A stretch of DNA of 64,000 nucleotides from contig NC_030681.2 in assembly GCF_000004195.4 (NCBI RefSeq), forward strand, positions 88,977,681-89,041,680, in the 5' to 3' direction. The stretch's first letter is position 1, and each line of letters starts with the position of its first letter. The DNA is from Xenopus tropicalis (lineage: Eukaryota > Chordata > Amphibia > Anura > Pipidae). The notes beneath the pieces were generated by a model that saw only the letters and a program-made list of their open reading frames with translations, did not search any database and was not told the origin of the DNA. Position numbers and translations under genes: made by a program. Positions 21,363 through 33,511 of this stretch are shown here, piece after piece.

Positions 21363-24186
21363 TATACTGAATGTTAGGGGGTGCCATTCCCTCACACCAT
21401 GGACCAGGTTTCATAAAAAGGAGAGGCCAGGAGTGCTAGTGATCTTTTCAATTGAATATAGAGTGCATGTCACTTGCATGCCGAACACTGAAAATGATGC
21501 CAGACAGACTTCTAAAATGTCCGTTGCAAATGTGTCCATCACGGCAGTTGTGTCCATTTTGATGAATCATGTCAGGCGTAGCACAACTGTGTCAGACGCA
21601 ATGCCTGCTTACGTCCACGATCACACTTGCATTCTGGGAAGAACTGCTGCATTGTGGGAAAAAACATGGCTGCGCTCTAAATTGCACATTGTTCACTGCG
21701 TCTGTGGAAGTAAATGATCCCTCATAACCTGCATAGATTATTCCGATCTATAAACGCTTAAGCAGCTTCTCAGCAGGCAGAATTTAAGAAAGCATATCAG
21801 ATTGTACCTGATACAGGATCAAATACCTGATGCTCAAAAATGTTTTTTCTCAACAGCAGTTGTAATATAAAAACTGCTAATTTAGAAGTGACATTTCTTA
21901 TGCTGGCTACAGAGGGTCCAATATTGGCTGCTAACTCTGTCCCTCCAGATGAAGCCAGTAGCTTATTGACATGTGTATGGGGCACATTTCAACAGCCTCA
22001 GCAACTGATATCTGACTGGGCTGGGTTTCTTAACCATCACTGCTTAGATTCTCATTTCTTAGGATACTGTATGTAGTGATGTATAATACATGATGTCGTG
22101 ACAAAAAAGTTAAATAAAACTTTTTTTTTTTTTGTTGTTCTATTGGTAACACCTCTTTTTCTTTCAGCATCTTTGGTTATAGTGTGTTGACTCACCAAAC
22201 TGTGTGTTTTATACTATAACTATATTTATATATAGTATATATAATATATATATTTTAACTATATAAATTTAAGACTAAAATATATTTAGCTATCCTTCCT
22301 TCAAAACTATTTACACTATTTACATTGTATTCTGTGGGATTAACTTAAAAAAAACATGTCTATTGAAATTTAATAAAAAGGGTACAGTAGCCTTTTTGGC
22401 CAATACTTGCTTCTGGCTATAAGTGATCAATTAAATTTACAACATGCTGGTAGTTCTGCCACCTGAAATTCCTTTTTACAAACGTAAAACCATATTTAAA
22501 AAACTTTGGCCATTAGTCTTTGTGTTCAGATATTTATCAACCCCTACTCTGTGGCTCAGAGGTCCCTTGAAAGTCCACAGGATTACATTTACTTTACTGA
22601 ATTGGCTTTTTTTAAGGGGGGGTGACTAGTGATATTGACATTCTATGTCAACTCTCACAATTTCATCTGTTAATACAGCAGAAAACAAGTCTATTTTTCC
22701 TTATATATCTTCTTCTTAGTAACAGTACCAATATTTATCCCCATTTCCAACAAATGAAGTGAGAAAATACACCGCATTAACTTCTACTACTTGAGAAGCA
22801 GTTAGAGAAAGGTTAATAAGATATAAAGTATATACATTTTTAGGCTTTTAAAAACATTACGCTTGGCTAAGATGTACTGACGTATTTGTACATGACATTT
22901 GATTTTCCGTTCTTTGGAGCCCCAGAGTAAACATTCATGACCTTATTCATAGGCATTTTAGTTGCTGGGTCAGTTTAACCCTTGAAGTATATACAGAACA
23001 GAGAAATTCACAACACATAACAAGTACTGATCACATTATTAGTGGCTGTATTTTGTGAAATGCACGTCATGGACTTTTTAACCACAGCTAATTTACTGTG
23101 AGTTTTAATATTTATTTATATTTTATATCTGAATGGTAAACTAACACTAAAATATACTGTTACATTTTGTTCTGAAGCACTGCTGCTGAAAAACAATATT
23201 GTAGGATATGAATAGGCCATTATCTCCATATGCGGATGCTTGGAAGTGTGCCAACGTCTTTAAGTAAGTTAATTTTTGGGTTGCAATTTACTCAGTGAAA
23301 CACTATAGTCTTTGAACAGCTAATGTTTAACCTGCTCTATTACACTCCAAAGCACAAAAGGGCACATTCTGAGTGATGTAAATGTTTCATTATTCCTAAA
23401 AGGTTTTTTCACTACTGGTTTATTAAGCTAACAATGTGCAAACAAACAATAAAATAAAGCAGTTCAGTGGAAATCTTAGTAAATAAAACTTAAAGGCAAT
23501 CAGTCATCATTAGGAAAAAGTTGCTTTCATCATTGCGAGTAAAAATGTGAAATGCTCTAAAAATACAATTGGAGGATATATAATATAGGGGCATGTGAAA
23601 AACTGGCCAAAGCCAAAACTTTGTACAGTTTGCAGTACCAAAGGGTCTATGCAGAATATGGTAATTCATTAATTTCCCTTTGCCATTGATTGATTCACCC
23701 TTTCAGGCCAAGTTGTCAGGGTACTAGAAACTCAAGAGTGGACAATTTTTTGCTGTAAATCATAGGAATCTATAGCATTTATAGAGGTTACCAATAGTGT
23801 TTATTTGCTTTTAGTATCTAAAGAAAGCATGGATATCTTTATTGTTATTGTTATTATTTTGAAATCATGCTGTAAATTTAGCTGTTTGTACAGCTTCATT
23901 TACTTTGACCAGCAATACTCTGCATTGCACATTGGACAGCTCTGATGGATTTTAGGCAGCCCTTTCCTTCACTGCCTGTACCTGCTGGTGCTCCCAGATT
24001 TTTTCACAATGACACAAAGGTTATAAACAATGTGTAGAGGGTGGAAGTAGATAATCCTATGTTCTTTCCCCTGGCTGCCCCTCATGAATACAGCACTGCT
24101 GAATGCTAGTCCTGACAGGCACTGATAGGGGGGCTGGGTGCAGGATGCAAAAAAACAATATGGCTTGCACCTGTTTTTTGTCATGC
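21363..24186. other. Intergenic, low-complexity patches
   Basis: No gene. A T-run lies near 22119-22132, an AT microsatellite-like region at 22205-22285, and AT-rich DNA follows. The 124-codon frame at 21343 overlaps the fold-back and has no domain. Confidence 0.45.
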
Positions 24187-24421
24187 CAGACGAGGCGTAG
24201 GGCGGATATTTTCGGGCAAGTGGAAAAGCGCTTGTTGAAAATACCGCCCTACGACGCCTACATGTGCCTGCACCTGAATGATTGGAATACGCTCGGGTGC
24301 AGACACATGTAGCCGAAATACGCATAAAAACGCAAGACTTTCTCTCACATTTTTAGGCGTATTTTGGCTACGCATAAAAACGCAAAAGTCTTGTGTTTTT
24401 ATCCGCCCTACGCCTCGTCTG
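24187..24421. mobile_element. MITE with CAGACGAGGCGTAGGGCGGA termini
   Basis: Exact inverted ends, CAGACGAGGCGTAGGGCGGA at 24187 and its complement ending 24421. The interior carries CATGTGCCTGCACC and GGGTGCAGACACATG as a second inverted pair, plus two copies of ACGCATAAAAACGCAA. CpG content is high. The target duplication could not be fixed, so the superfamily is open. Confidence 0.8.
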
Positions 24422-24767
24422 CCATCAGCCTAAAAGAAAGCACACGCCACAACAATGAGTTGAACAGAATATACCAGAGCTTCCTGCATAACTGGTTTCG
24501 GTAATTATGATTTCCTTATTTCTGAATGTATAATAAAATCCTTTGGGGTGGCTCATGCAGACTACACACTCTTTATTAGCTCAGGCTTATTTGCGAAAGG
24601 GTGAATGTTTCTTTTACACACAGGTGAACAATGGCATTTTTTCACCAGGTGAAATTTCTTCAGGGCAAAACTTTTTTGTCCATTTATCAAGAAATATTTG
24701 CCAATTTATCAAGAGTGCAAATTGAATTTTTAGCAGGTTCAAGCTGGTGAACTACCATTATAAAGAT

Positions 24768-24969
24768 TATGGATGCACCGAATCTCTTTGTAACATAAAC
24801 ACAGAAGTTAAAAAATGTTTCATTGCACGCTTTGTGCACTTTTGTCTTTCACCCTTCTTTATCTTAATTTGCATACGCAAATAAGGATTTGATTCGATAT
24901 TTGGCCAATCTTTCACAAAGGATTTGGGTTTTGGCCGCATCCTAAAATAGTGTATTTGGTGCATACCTA
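24768..24969. mobile_element. hAT-like MITE (TAGGGATGCACC family), shorter copy
   Basis: The ends are TATGGATGCACCGAATC and TTTGGTGCATACCTA. The flanking octamers ATAAAGAT (24760-24767) and AAGAAGAT (24970-24977) agree at 6 of 8 positions, a decayed 8-bp duplication. Inner CTTAATTTGCATACGCAAAT and CTTTCACAAAGGATTTGG match the copies at 8288 and 49503. Confidence 0.8.
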
Positions 24970-25368
24970 AAGAAGATACAGCAGACACTTTCGCTTCTCA
25001 TAAACCATGTTATATCCTCCATGCTAAAATCCCACATACGTTCTTTCTTTATGGTGTTGTTTCCTACTACAACTGTATGGGGAAAATGCTCTCAAGAAAA
25101 TTTATGGCAACAACATTTTGGCACCTTATGCTTACAGTGGTGTAATTATGATTTTAAATAACTATGTCATATTGATTAGAATAGAAATTCACAAGAAGAA
25201 AATTTCCACTTTTTATATCAACTTATAACTGATTATGATGATTTTCTCAATTCCTCATTTTGTAACCGTTACAATGAGACTTCCACATAAAGCAACTGTA
25301 GAGTATTTAGGTACAAATAAATATATAGGATTTGGGATATCTTTATGCTACACATTGATACCACACAC
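24970..25368. other. Intergenic, nothing recognised
   Basis: AT-rich, no gene or repeat recognised. Confidence 0.4.
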
Positions 25369-25742
25369 TAGGGCACATTCATCAAAGTACAAATTTGAAT
25401 CCTGAAATGGGAAAAATTCGGATTAGATACAATAGTTTCTGTTGATCGCAAATATCAGAAAAAATCGGAATAGTCGCGATAATATCGTATTGGTGGTCCG
25501 AAAGTCACAAAATTTTTGTATCGAACGATCATAAACAGCGGGAAAACCTTTCTGACTTTCATACTTCTGTGAATGATTTTGAAAGCCTCCCATAGGACTC
25601 AATGGCACTCTGCAGCTCCAACCTGGCCAAAGGAAAGTCACGATACCGAAGCTTTAATGAATCTGAAACTTTGGTACTCTGCGTGGCAATACGATTTTGT
25701 CACGTAATTTTTGATGCACAGTACGAAAAAGTCACGCAAATT
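25369..25742. repeat. GGGCACATTCAT-family MITE, right end decayed
   Basis: It starts TAGGGCACATTCATCAAAG and is colinear with the copy at 33091-33511 through AAATTCGGATTAGAT, GGTCCGAAAGTCACAAAATT, CAATGGCACTCTGCAGCTCC and AAGTCACGATACCGAAGC. The right end runs into a T-rich stretch. Confidence 0.75.
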
Positions 25743-26009
25743 TTTTTCTTTTTTAATTTCTTCTTTCCGTCCCCTTATTACTTTGCACCCTTATCTTGCC
25801 AATCTCACTGACATTTTTAACAAACAATAATAATTGAAACATATAATACAATCAAGTTTCTTGGTGATGACATGCCTGGATTTCAAATCATGATGATATA
25901 ACATCTTCTTTACAAACACACCTCAAAACAAAAATATCAATTTTAGAAAAAACTCATCTAATTATATTTCACATGTAAGTAATTACCATTACAGTTGTTT
26001 ACATCATTG

Positions 26010-26273
26010 GGGGTGTGTTATAATGTCAGAGATAGAAGAGGACCTGAATAGAAAGATGTTATAAAAATTAGCAATAACAATAAAATTGAAGCCTTGCAGA
26101 GCAACAGTCTTTTGGGTGCTGTGGTGACCCCCATTTGAAAGATGAAAAAAGTCTAAAGAGGAAGGCAAATTATTCAAACTATATTAAATAAATGACAATC
26201 AATTAAAAAATTGCTTAGAATAGGCCATTCTATAACATATTAAATGTTAACTTAAATGTGAACAACCCTTTAA
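26010..26273. repeat. TTAA-type MITE (AACCCTTTAA end)
   Basis: Body words GAGGAAGGCAAATTATTCAA, ACAATCAATTAAAAAATTGC, TAGGCCATTCTATAACATAT and the end GTGAACAACCCTTTAA are those of a very common frog TTAA-type MITE. The left end near 26010 is approximate. A fragment of the same family is at 58266-58345. Confidence 0.65.
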
Positions 26274-27083
26274 CAGACCAATTTCCTTTATCATAGTTTA
26301 ACAATAGATTTTAACTGTCCTTTAAATTAGGTATTTTGTATTTAATAGGTTCTTATTAACAGCTTATTATGTAGTCACATTGCTTAGCTTACTTACAGTG
26401 TGATAAGGCAGCGTTTCTTAGGGGGTTGTTTCTTGATGGTTTATGAGTACAGATCTACTCTATAAAATCGGAATCACAGTGCTACAATATATTCCCTCTC
26501 TATATAAAGGCCTTTCATGCCACTTTAAGTCACCACAGGAGTCCTTGGATTACTGCCGATGAAAAAGTGTACTGTCACCAACTCTGTGGTTTCTTTATTA
26601 TGACTTTGTACATTCAGCTGGTAAGCATTAAAAACAATAAGCTATCATATAACAGGCACTACATACTAGATATTTTAAAACACACAGTGCACCATTCATT
26701 GGCCTCTTTAAGCTGCCAACAAAATGGGCCCTTAACCAATGGATTACAGACTGCATATAATGTGAAAACTATGTTGATATTATACTGCAAACTAGGGGCA
26801 GGCATCAGAGGCAAGTGTCTAGGGTATAAACATTTTGGGAAAATGTGGGGGGGCACAATTACATGCAACGTTTATTTAAGTTTTATTGTCCAAATCTGAT
26901 ATAAGTTGGTCTATCTATGCAATTGACAGATAGCAGGTAATGGTGAGGTTGAACCATGGGCATGGTGCACAGATTGCAATCCTTGCTGTGGGTGCCAAAG
27001 CTTCTGGGCCTGGCTCTGATTATACTATAGGATTTCTACTTTAGAGACTTGAAGCACCATCACAGAACAAAATATCTATCTTA

Positions 27084-27115
27084 TTGTGTGTGTGTGTATG
27101 TGTGTGTGTGTATAT
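27084..27115 (+). repeat. TG microsatellite
   Basis: An interrupted (TG)n array, two runs separated by a TATG, ending in TATATAAG. Confidence 0.9.
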
Positions 27116-27286
27116 AAGCATTTTTTCTGGTATTTTGTGATTTTCATTTTTTAAAGTGGTATTACTGCAATGTCTAGTTAACGTGCTTATGATGCACTTC
27201 TGCAGTGATCTTACTGGCATGTATGGGTATAGAAGGACAGACTGGAGATTACACGTTGCAGGTCGAGTTGACTGGAAACAGTTAAG

Positions 27287-27445
27287 GGAATGGAATTTAA
27301 GGGAACAAGAGACAAGGGAGGGAATGGAACTGAAGGAATGGAGACATAAGAGAAAAAGGAAGCAAAGGGAAATTGGATGAGGGAAAATGGATGGAAACAG
27401 AGAGGTGGTAAAGAAAGCAAAGGGAATGGAGACAGGGACATAACC
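27287..27445 (+). repeat. Purine-rich GGAATGGA-like tract
   Basis: About 160 bases with a strong purine excess on the + strand and recurring GGGAATGGA / AAGGGA words. Possibly a degenerate minisatellite. The opposite-strand frame (Ser/Pro/Phe-rich) is a composition artefact. Confidence 0.6.
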
Positions 27446-30111
27446 TCAGGGGCTCCTCCACCAACCACACACAGTGCACACCTCAGAGTTTGCAAGCACC
27501 CACAACAGCACAAAATGAATAATGAACCCCTTTAGTAAAATTTATAAAAATACTAGAAGTAACCTTGGAGTATGTGACCTATATAAAAACACTAGGCCTT
27601 TGGTGACTTCTAATACTGTTAAAAATTACAGTAGAGGGTGCATAATATATATCAAATCAACAGTTTGGCCCCTCTTCTGTAGCCTAAACTGTAAATTATA
27701 TTCTTTCAATACACAAAAGCCATGAATATCCTGTAAATGATACCCTTATAAACAGAGTACCGTGGCCTGTGTAGTCATGGGACTATTCGTTGACTAATAA
27801 AATCCTTATGTTCTATAACAGGGGGTGCAATATTTACAATATAAATCCGGCATTTTAACATCAGAAACAAATTTAAGGGAGCAGCAGTGTAAAAGTAAAA
27901 GGGCAATAAAAAGGCAGCATTCTCTCCCTAATATTGTACCTGAGGCTGTAACCCTTGACATCAACTAACGTAAAAATTAGGAAACAGCAAATTTGTGTTT
28001 TCACAAGGCAAGTCATAATTACACTATATTTTATTTTCTAAGCCCTTTTCCTATCTGGAAAGTGTGGGAAAACGCACTGTTAGGCAAGTGTTTTTCCAGT
28101 TTTTACATTAAAGAAACGTAGATACTTCGTCACTAGCATGAAAGAATAATATTCCCCGTACTAAAATTAAAAAGGCTATTAAAAGTCACTTCAGGATTCC
28201 ATGACCTTCTATAACCTTATATGGTCACGGGACTCAATGGTGACTTCTAATAGACTTTTAATAGCAAATATGTATCAGTGTGTAGCTTTTACGTCATGCT
28301 ACAGGCCCTTTGTCAAGTCAAACAAATTCATCCAACGTGTCACATAACTGACCCCTGCCATCTATCCTCAAGAAATCTATCCGCTAAACTCTATCTAACA
28401 GTTACATTTACAGCTACAAATGAAAATGCTTAAAACAAATATAAAATATAATCTCTGTTCAAATCTAGTGGTGAACATATTTCAATGTATTTCTACCTCT
28501 GTAAATGTATATCTTGATCACCACCTCTTTTTAGTGGAGGGAAAGTTACTAATTCCATAAATTTTAATGTATCAGAAGCATGCTCTTTTTTTTACAAAAT
28601 ATTTTGATACTGGCAAGTGCAACTTACTTAAACTGATAAAAAAAGTTATATTATGAATTGCAAGATTTTACCATCTGTGATGTCTCACCCACATAGATGA
28701 GAGCGGATTGGCACATTTATCGCAAATTTGAAATGTTAGTAACCCTAAAATTGCACCTGTGAGGAGCAAAGTGCAGCGTCAGGATACCCCGTTGTGTACT
28801 GCACCTCCTGGTACTCCCTAACTTGCATACCTGAATCATGAGCAAGCTAGGGAACAGACAGGGGATGCCTACGCGCCTTACCCCCACCAGCCCCTGGGCT
28901 AGCACCTGGCCACACTGCATTCTGCAGTTTAATTCATTATAACCCAGAAAACCACTATAGTGTGTATATCTGAACTTTTGATGTGCCACGTTAAAACACT
29001 ACCTTTCCAAAAAATCACCAATGTAACCTCTTTGAGACAGAGTTCAAAATGCAGTAAAATCAGGGGCTACAGGCATGAACTAAACATAGTGTGTCCCAAG
29101 GTAGAAAGAGCAAGTAAATAACACTTTATAGTGAACAGTAAACTTTGCTACGGCTGTTCATCTTCTTTGTACTCCATTTAGCATCCTTACTTCAATGCTT
29201 GTGCCTGGCATGTGCTTTTTGCATGTATTGCTCTCCAAAGGCCTGTATTCATCTATTTCTATATAAAGAGACAAATTATTTCTAAATTGTCTGACATGGG
29301 GGAATTTAGAACAGGTGTAAATTTACCTCCTCAGCAGTAAACCATAGCAACACAGTTTTAATTTCATTAGTCTGCAGTTAACCATTCAAAATTAATTGCG
29401 AATTGATGCTATTTGTACCTTCTCTGGGGTAAAATATACCTGTTTATTTTGTTGGACAGTAATTCCCAGCATGATTTAAATACAAATTACATGTAGGAGT
29501 GTTCTGGCGGGATTATAGGCCAACAGCATCTGGGGAGCCAGGCATTAAAAAACACAGCCATGAAAGTATGCCAGTAGAGGAACTGCTTTGTATAAAAACA
29601 AATTGGCATTAAAGAAATAGAAGAAAGAGTGTATCTTTAAGACAAATAGAGCAAAAGCGTTCTTTTTTTCAAAAGCTTTTAGTCTATAGTGTACAACTGC
29701 AGAAGACTATAAGTCATGCTCCACTACTATGTTATGAAAGGTTGATCTAAAATTTAAGAGATACAGATCAGTGTAATGATTTTCAGAATTTAATTACATT
29801 AATGTCTTTGCAGTGCTGCTAGATCTGTGTCTGAAACACAAGTAGCAGTTTACCAGCATGAAGAGAACAGTAAGGTAAATATACCATATACCAATATAAT
29901 TTTTATATATTTTTTTTTTTAGATTTTATTACTTTTATTTTTTTTATCCAATGACAGGGCACTTTTTTTCTCTAAAGCAAACAAATTAATCTGGCAGGCC
30001 CTAAATTACTTTTCAGTTTCATAAAGTCACATTAAAAAGACTAAATTTGAGTTTCAGTGCTTTGAAATAAAAATATAACAACTAAATTGCAGTGCTGGAT
30101 TTTAAATGCAG

Positions 30112-30616
30112 TTAAAGTGGACCTGTCACCCAGACATAAAAAGTCGTATTATAAAAGTCCTTTTCAAATTAAACATGAAACCCAAACTAATTTTTTTATT
30201 AAACATCCATACCCATTATAAAAGCATTTAAAAATCCCAGCTGTCAATCACATATTGCCTCTAAGGCATAGAGGTGGGGCAGACAGTTACTTTAACTTTG
30301 AATTCAGAACTTCTTATATGTTGCTGCTCTCCTCACATTCCCCCTCCTTCCTCTCCATCTAATTTTGTAACCAGTGCATGGATATGGACATCAGGTCCCC
30401 CATACTGGCACAGAAACAAGATTTTGGCAAGATACAAAGCTTGCCTTAATAAGAGTGCCCACAAAAGGCGACTGCCTTCTTGCTGCAATTGTGAATTCCA
30501 AGGCTAAAGAAAATAAGATTAAAATAATTTTTACAGTGTATGTGAAGTTTATTTTACTTGAGAAACACAATAGAAAACAATTTGGAATTATTTCTTAGGG
30601 TGACAGGTTCTCTTAA
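30112..30616. mobile_element. TTAA-type MITE (GGACCTGTCACCC ends)
   Basis: TTAA at 30112-30115 and 30613-30616 brackets AAGTGGACCTGTCACCC and GGGTGACAGGTTCTC. The interior shares ATTTAAAAATCCCAGCTGTC and AAGGCATAGAGGTGGGGCAG with the copy at 60374-60858, which lies in the opposite orientation. Non-coding. Confidence 0.85.
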
Positions 30617-31053
30617 AGAGAATGCTGGTAAAAGGACTAAACACTTTTGCAAGGCATCTAGCAAACTTAATCAGCTAAAACATTTGTCCAAAACCCCCCA
30701 CAAAGTACAACATTAACTCTTTATAGCAAAAGAGAAACCAATCTGTGAAAGTATTTTACAAAATAATTATTTTGCTCAAACCTACAATCCAACCTACAAA
30801 TAAGCTTTTTGATTGCATATTACTGGAAGACTTATCACTGCAGTAGAACAGTTCTGATGGAAAAAAAACTGAGTGACTCCAGAGAAATCCTGGAGTGTTT
30901 ACATGTGTAACACAATTAAAAGAAAATGGTACACTGCTGGCTACAATTGTTGTGCTTAATATCTGCAGAAAATAATATTTTTAAAGGCAAACTAAGCTCT
31001 GGCAATCCTTCTTTCTTTTTCTGTATAAATAATGGCTTCTTACTGTTTATAGC

Positions 31054-31155
31054 AGCTGGTCAACTTCAGAATGTAGGTTAGACCGAGCGCTGGCACAAGG
31101 GTGTTTCTAGCAGCTGGTCAACGCTACAGCGTGGGTTATACCGTGCGCTGGCAAT
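31054..31155 (+). repeat. Tandem duplication, about 58-bp unit
   Basis: TAGCAGCTGGTCAAC opens both units, and GCGCTGGCA closes both, with (A/G)GGTTA(G/T)ACCG(A/T)GCGC in the last third. The units differ at about a quarter of positions, mainly in the middle. Function unknown. Confidence 0.7.
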
Positions 31156-31471
31156 TTCTTTCTGTATTTATTTAGTATGCATACCTTTTAGACAGATGGC
31201 ACATAGGGCTGAGACTTTTAATAGTACCAATGGATGCCATAGGCCTCAGATTGAGCAATGTTTGCTCTCTAGGCAGAATATCATTTTTCAAGACTGTTAG
31301 ACAGCAGTGAAATCGCTGCAGGAGAGACCTGGGAGATGCTGGGAAGTGAAAACTAAGTTTTCATGCCTTGCTGCACAGCAACAATGCAAACTAAATTTGA
31401 GCACTAGGGTACATGGCGATGGGGAGCCGGGGGGGCAAAGTTTAAAAGTTGGTTGGTAGAAGGCTATTTAA

Positions 31472-32567
31472 CCCCAGATGGCCCCTGCTCTGCCCTATAC
31501 AGCTCATGGCAGGAGTTATTACCCCCATATATAGCTCCATGGCAAGCCGTGCTGGTCCAACCATCAATTCCCCCCCACAACCTACTGGTGGCAGCAGTAC
31601 AACGGGCATATGTTGACGGCCGAAAAACCGCTGGGGCTTGCACAATCGACCCTGCCACCCCCCTCTGGGGCAATAAAGTGTTGGGCAACCTGGCAGGATC
31701 CCCCCCCCCAGGCAGTGATTAGAGGCAGGCCTCACCTCCATTCAGGATGTGTGGGACATGGGGGTGACAGCCCCATTCGCATTCTTAAGGCAGCATCGCT
31801 CCCTTCCAGCTTCCCAATGGTTACTGTATCACAGGGTGCATACCACCCTTAACTGCCTGCACAAAAGGTCCCTTCTGGCCACCCTTGAAGACCCACTTCT
31901 ATCACTTATAAGATCGGGCCATAAAAAGTGTAAGATCTCTATCCTATATAAATACATTATGGATGCGAGGCAAAAACGGACTACCATGAAATGCAGGGAA
32001 TCCTGGGAGAAGGACCTAGGTCCCATATTAGATGATCAATGGAAGGATGTACTGGCCTCCCCAAAAACTGTGTCCATTAACTGTAGGCACGAGATGTTGC
32101 AGCTTTACCTTATCCACCGGGCCTACTACACCCCCGCGAAACTGCATAAAATTTACCCGGAGTCGTCCCCGCTATGCCTTAGGTGTCAGGCGGAGACTGG
32201 AACCCTCTTGCATACTCTCTGGTCCTGCCCAATGCTAACTACCTACTGGGCGTCGATCCTTACTAAGCTAAATGCGGTGACAGACTCAGATATCACCCTG
32301 TCCCCAAAAGTATGCATCCATGGCATAACCTCCAGCCTAGAGCTAAACCAAGGTCTAAAAACTCTCATAACTAAGGCGTATTTACAGGCCCGTAGACAAC
32401 TAACCCTGAACTGGAAAGGGCAGACAGCCCCATCCTATGACTCATGGCTGAATGCCATGAATGAGGTATGTTTGCAAGAAAAGCATTCTCTACGCAGGAA
32501 AGGGAAAAGGGTCACCTATACCAACATTTGGGGGAGCTGGGAAGCACACACCGTCCGGCAAAGCTAA
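31472..32567 (+). pseudogene. L1-like ORF2 C-terminal fragment
   Basis: A 272-codon frame (31749-32567) ends with the L1 C-terminal cysteine motif: CLRCQAETGTLLHTLWSC, i.e. C-x2-C-x8-H-x4-C, preceded by the HEMLQLYLIHRAYYTPAKLH helix typical of L1 ORF2. An upstream stretch (31472-31722) carries more ORF2-type sequence (GNKVLGNLAGSP) in another frame. The shift falls at the C10 run near 31700. Endonuclease and reverse transcriptase domains are absent because of the 5' truncation, so the fragment is inactive. Confidence 0.85.
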
Positions 32568-32841
32568 ATAAAACTCAGGTGTAACCGAGCTGACCCACAG
32601 GGAACCAGGGTAACCCAAGTACTCCCTACTGTGGAAACCCATTAGGATACCCCATGAACTAGAGGGAACGACTAATCTCTACACCGTTGTATCTAAGGCG
32701 AGTGCTACTTGGATAAACTAATTGTCTTTATCTCACGAATGTGTAAATGTAAGCTGAACCGTGATGTAACATATGCTTGATACCTCACCTGTATTAATGC
32801 CAATGCTTTGTTTTCAATAAAAACTTGTTGGAATAAAAAAA
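31472..32841 (+). mobile_element. 5'-truncated L1-like LINE with exact 14-bp duplication
   Basis: AGAAGGCTATTTAA occurs at 31458-31471 immediately before and at 32842-32855 immediately after the segment, an exact 14-bp target duplication. The body is the C-terminal part of an L1-type ORF2, a short 3' UTR, an AATAAA signal (32816-32821) and an A-rich tail. It entered 5'-truncated, the usual outcome of target-primed reverse transcription. The perfect duplication indicates a fairly recent insertion. Strand is +, toward tent5a. Confidence 0.92.
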
Positions 32842-33090
32842 AGAAGGCTATTTAAATCCAGTAGTATAGGAGACCATGGACATCTGCACTGGGTGTTATT
32901 TAATTTAGAGGATCATGAGCAAAATTGTCTGTGAGCTTTAACATTTCTCATCTGTGCTGGTTTCCTAACTACTGGAAATGTACGAAAGGAGTTAACATGC
33001 TACATTTGTTCTTAATCTGATTTTAGCCAGCATTAATGTTGCCACAAACTGGTGCTTTGTTTGAGCCCCATACTATAATAACCCCTACAC

Positions 33091-33511
33091 TAAGGGGCAC
33101 ATTCATGAAAACATGAGTTCGAATCCCGAATGGGAGAAATTCGGATTGGATCCGATAATTTCTTAAGATCACAAATATCACGAATATGCTTACGAAAAAA
33201 TCGCATTAGTCACGATAATACCGTATTGGTGATCCGAAAGTCACAAAATTTTCGTACCGAATGATCGGAAAATGCAGGCAAACCTTTCCGACTTTGATCC
33301 TTCTGTGCATGATTGCATGATTTTGGAAGCCTCCCTTAGGAATCAATGGCACTGTGCAGCTCCAACCTGGCCCAAGGAAAGTCACGATAACGAAGCTTGA
33401 ATGAATCCGAAACTTTCGTACTCGGTGCGACAATATGATTTTGTCGCACAAGATGAAAAAGTCGCCGAAGATACGCTCGGAGTGTTCGTGGATTAGTAAA
33501 TCTCCCCCTAA
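33091..33511. mobile_element. GGGGCACATTCATGAA-family MITE, TAA-flanked
   Basis: TAA at 33091-33093 and 33509-33511 brackets GGGGCACATTCATGAA and GTTCGTGGATTAGTAAAT followed by CTCCCCC. A 3-bp TWA duplication fits PIF/Harbinger-type elements (inferred). Colinear with 25369-25742. Carries many CpGs and paired TTCGGATT/GATCCGAA words. Confidence 0.8.

Larger units (their letters stand above)
26274..30111. other. Intergenic, mostly unrecognised
   Basis: 3.8 kb with no recognisable gene. It contains a TG microsatellite and a purine-rich tract (listed separately). Around 28730-28985 a GC-richer stretch looks repeat-like but was not placed in a family. Confidence 0.45.

Noticed and set aside
21343..21717. 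124-codon frame
   Set aside because: It begins inside the right arm of the fold-back repeat and shows no recognisable motif.
27211..27513. Ser/Pro/Leu-rich minus-strand frame of 100 codons
   Set aside because: Composition artefact of the purine-rich tract.
31453..31722. Opposing frames of 74-99 codons on the minus strand at 31442-31741
   Set aside because: They are antisense shadows of the L1-like ORF2 fragment.
33113..33128. GAGTTCGAATCCC, like a tRNA B box
   Set aside because: It is part of the GGGGCACATTCATGAA MITE; there is no cloverleaf, no A box and no terminator.
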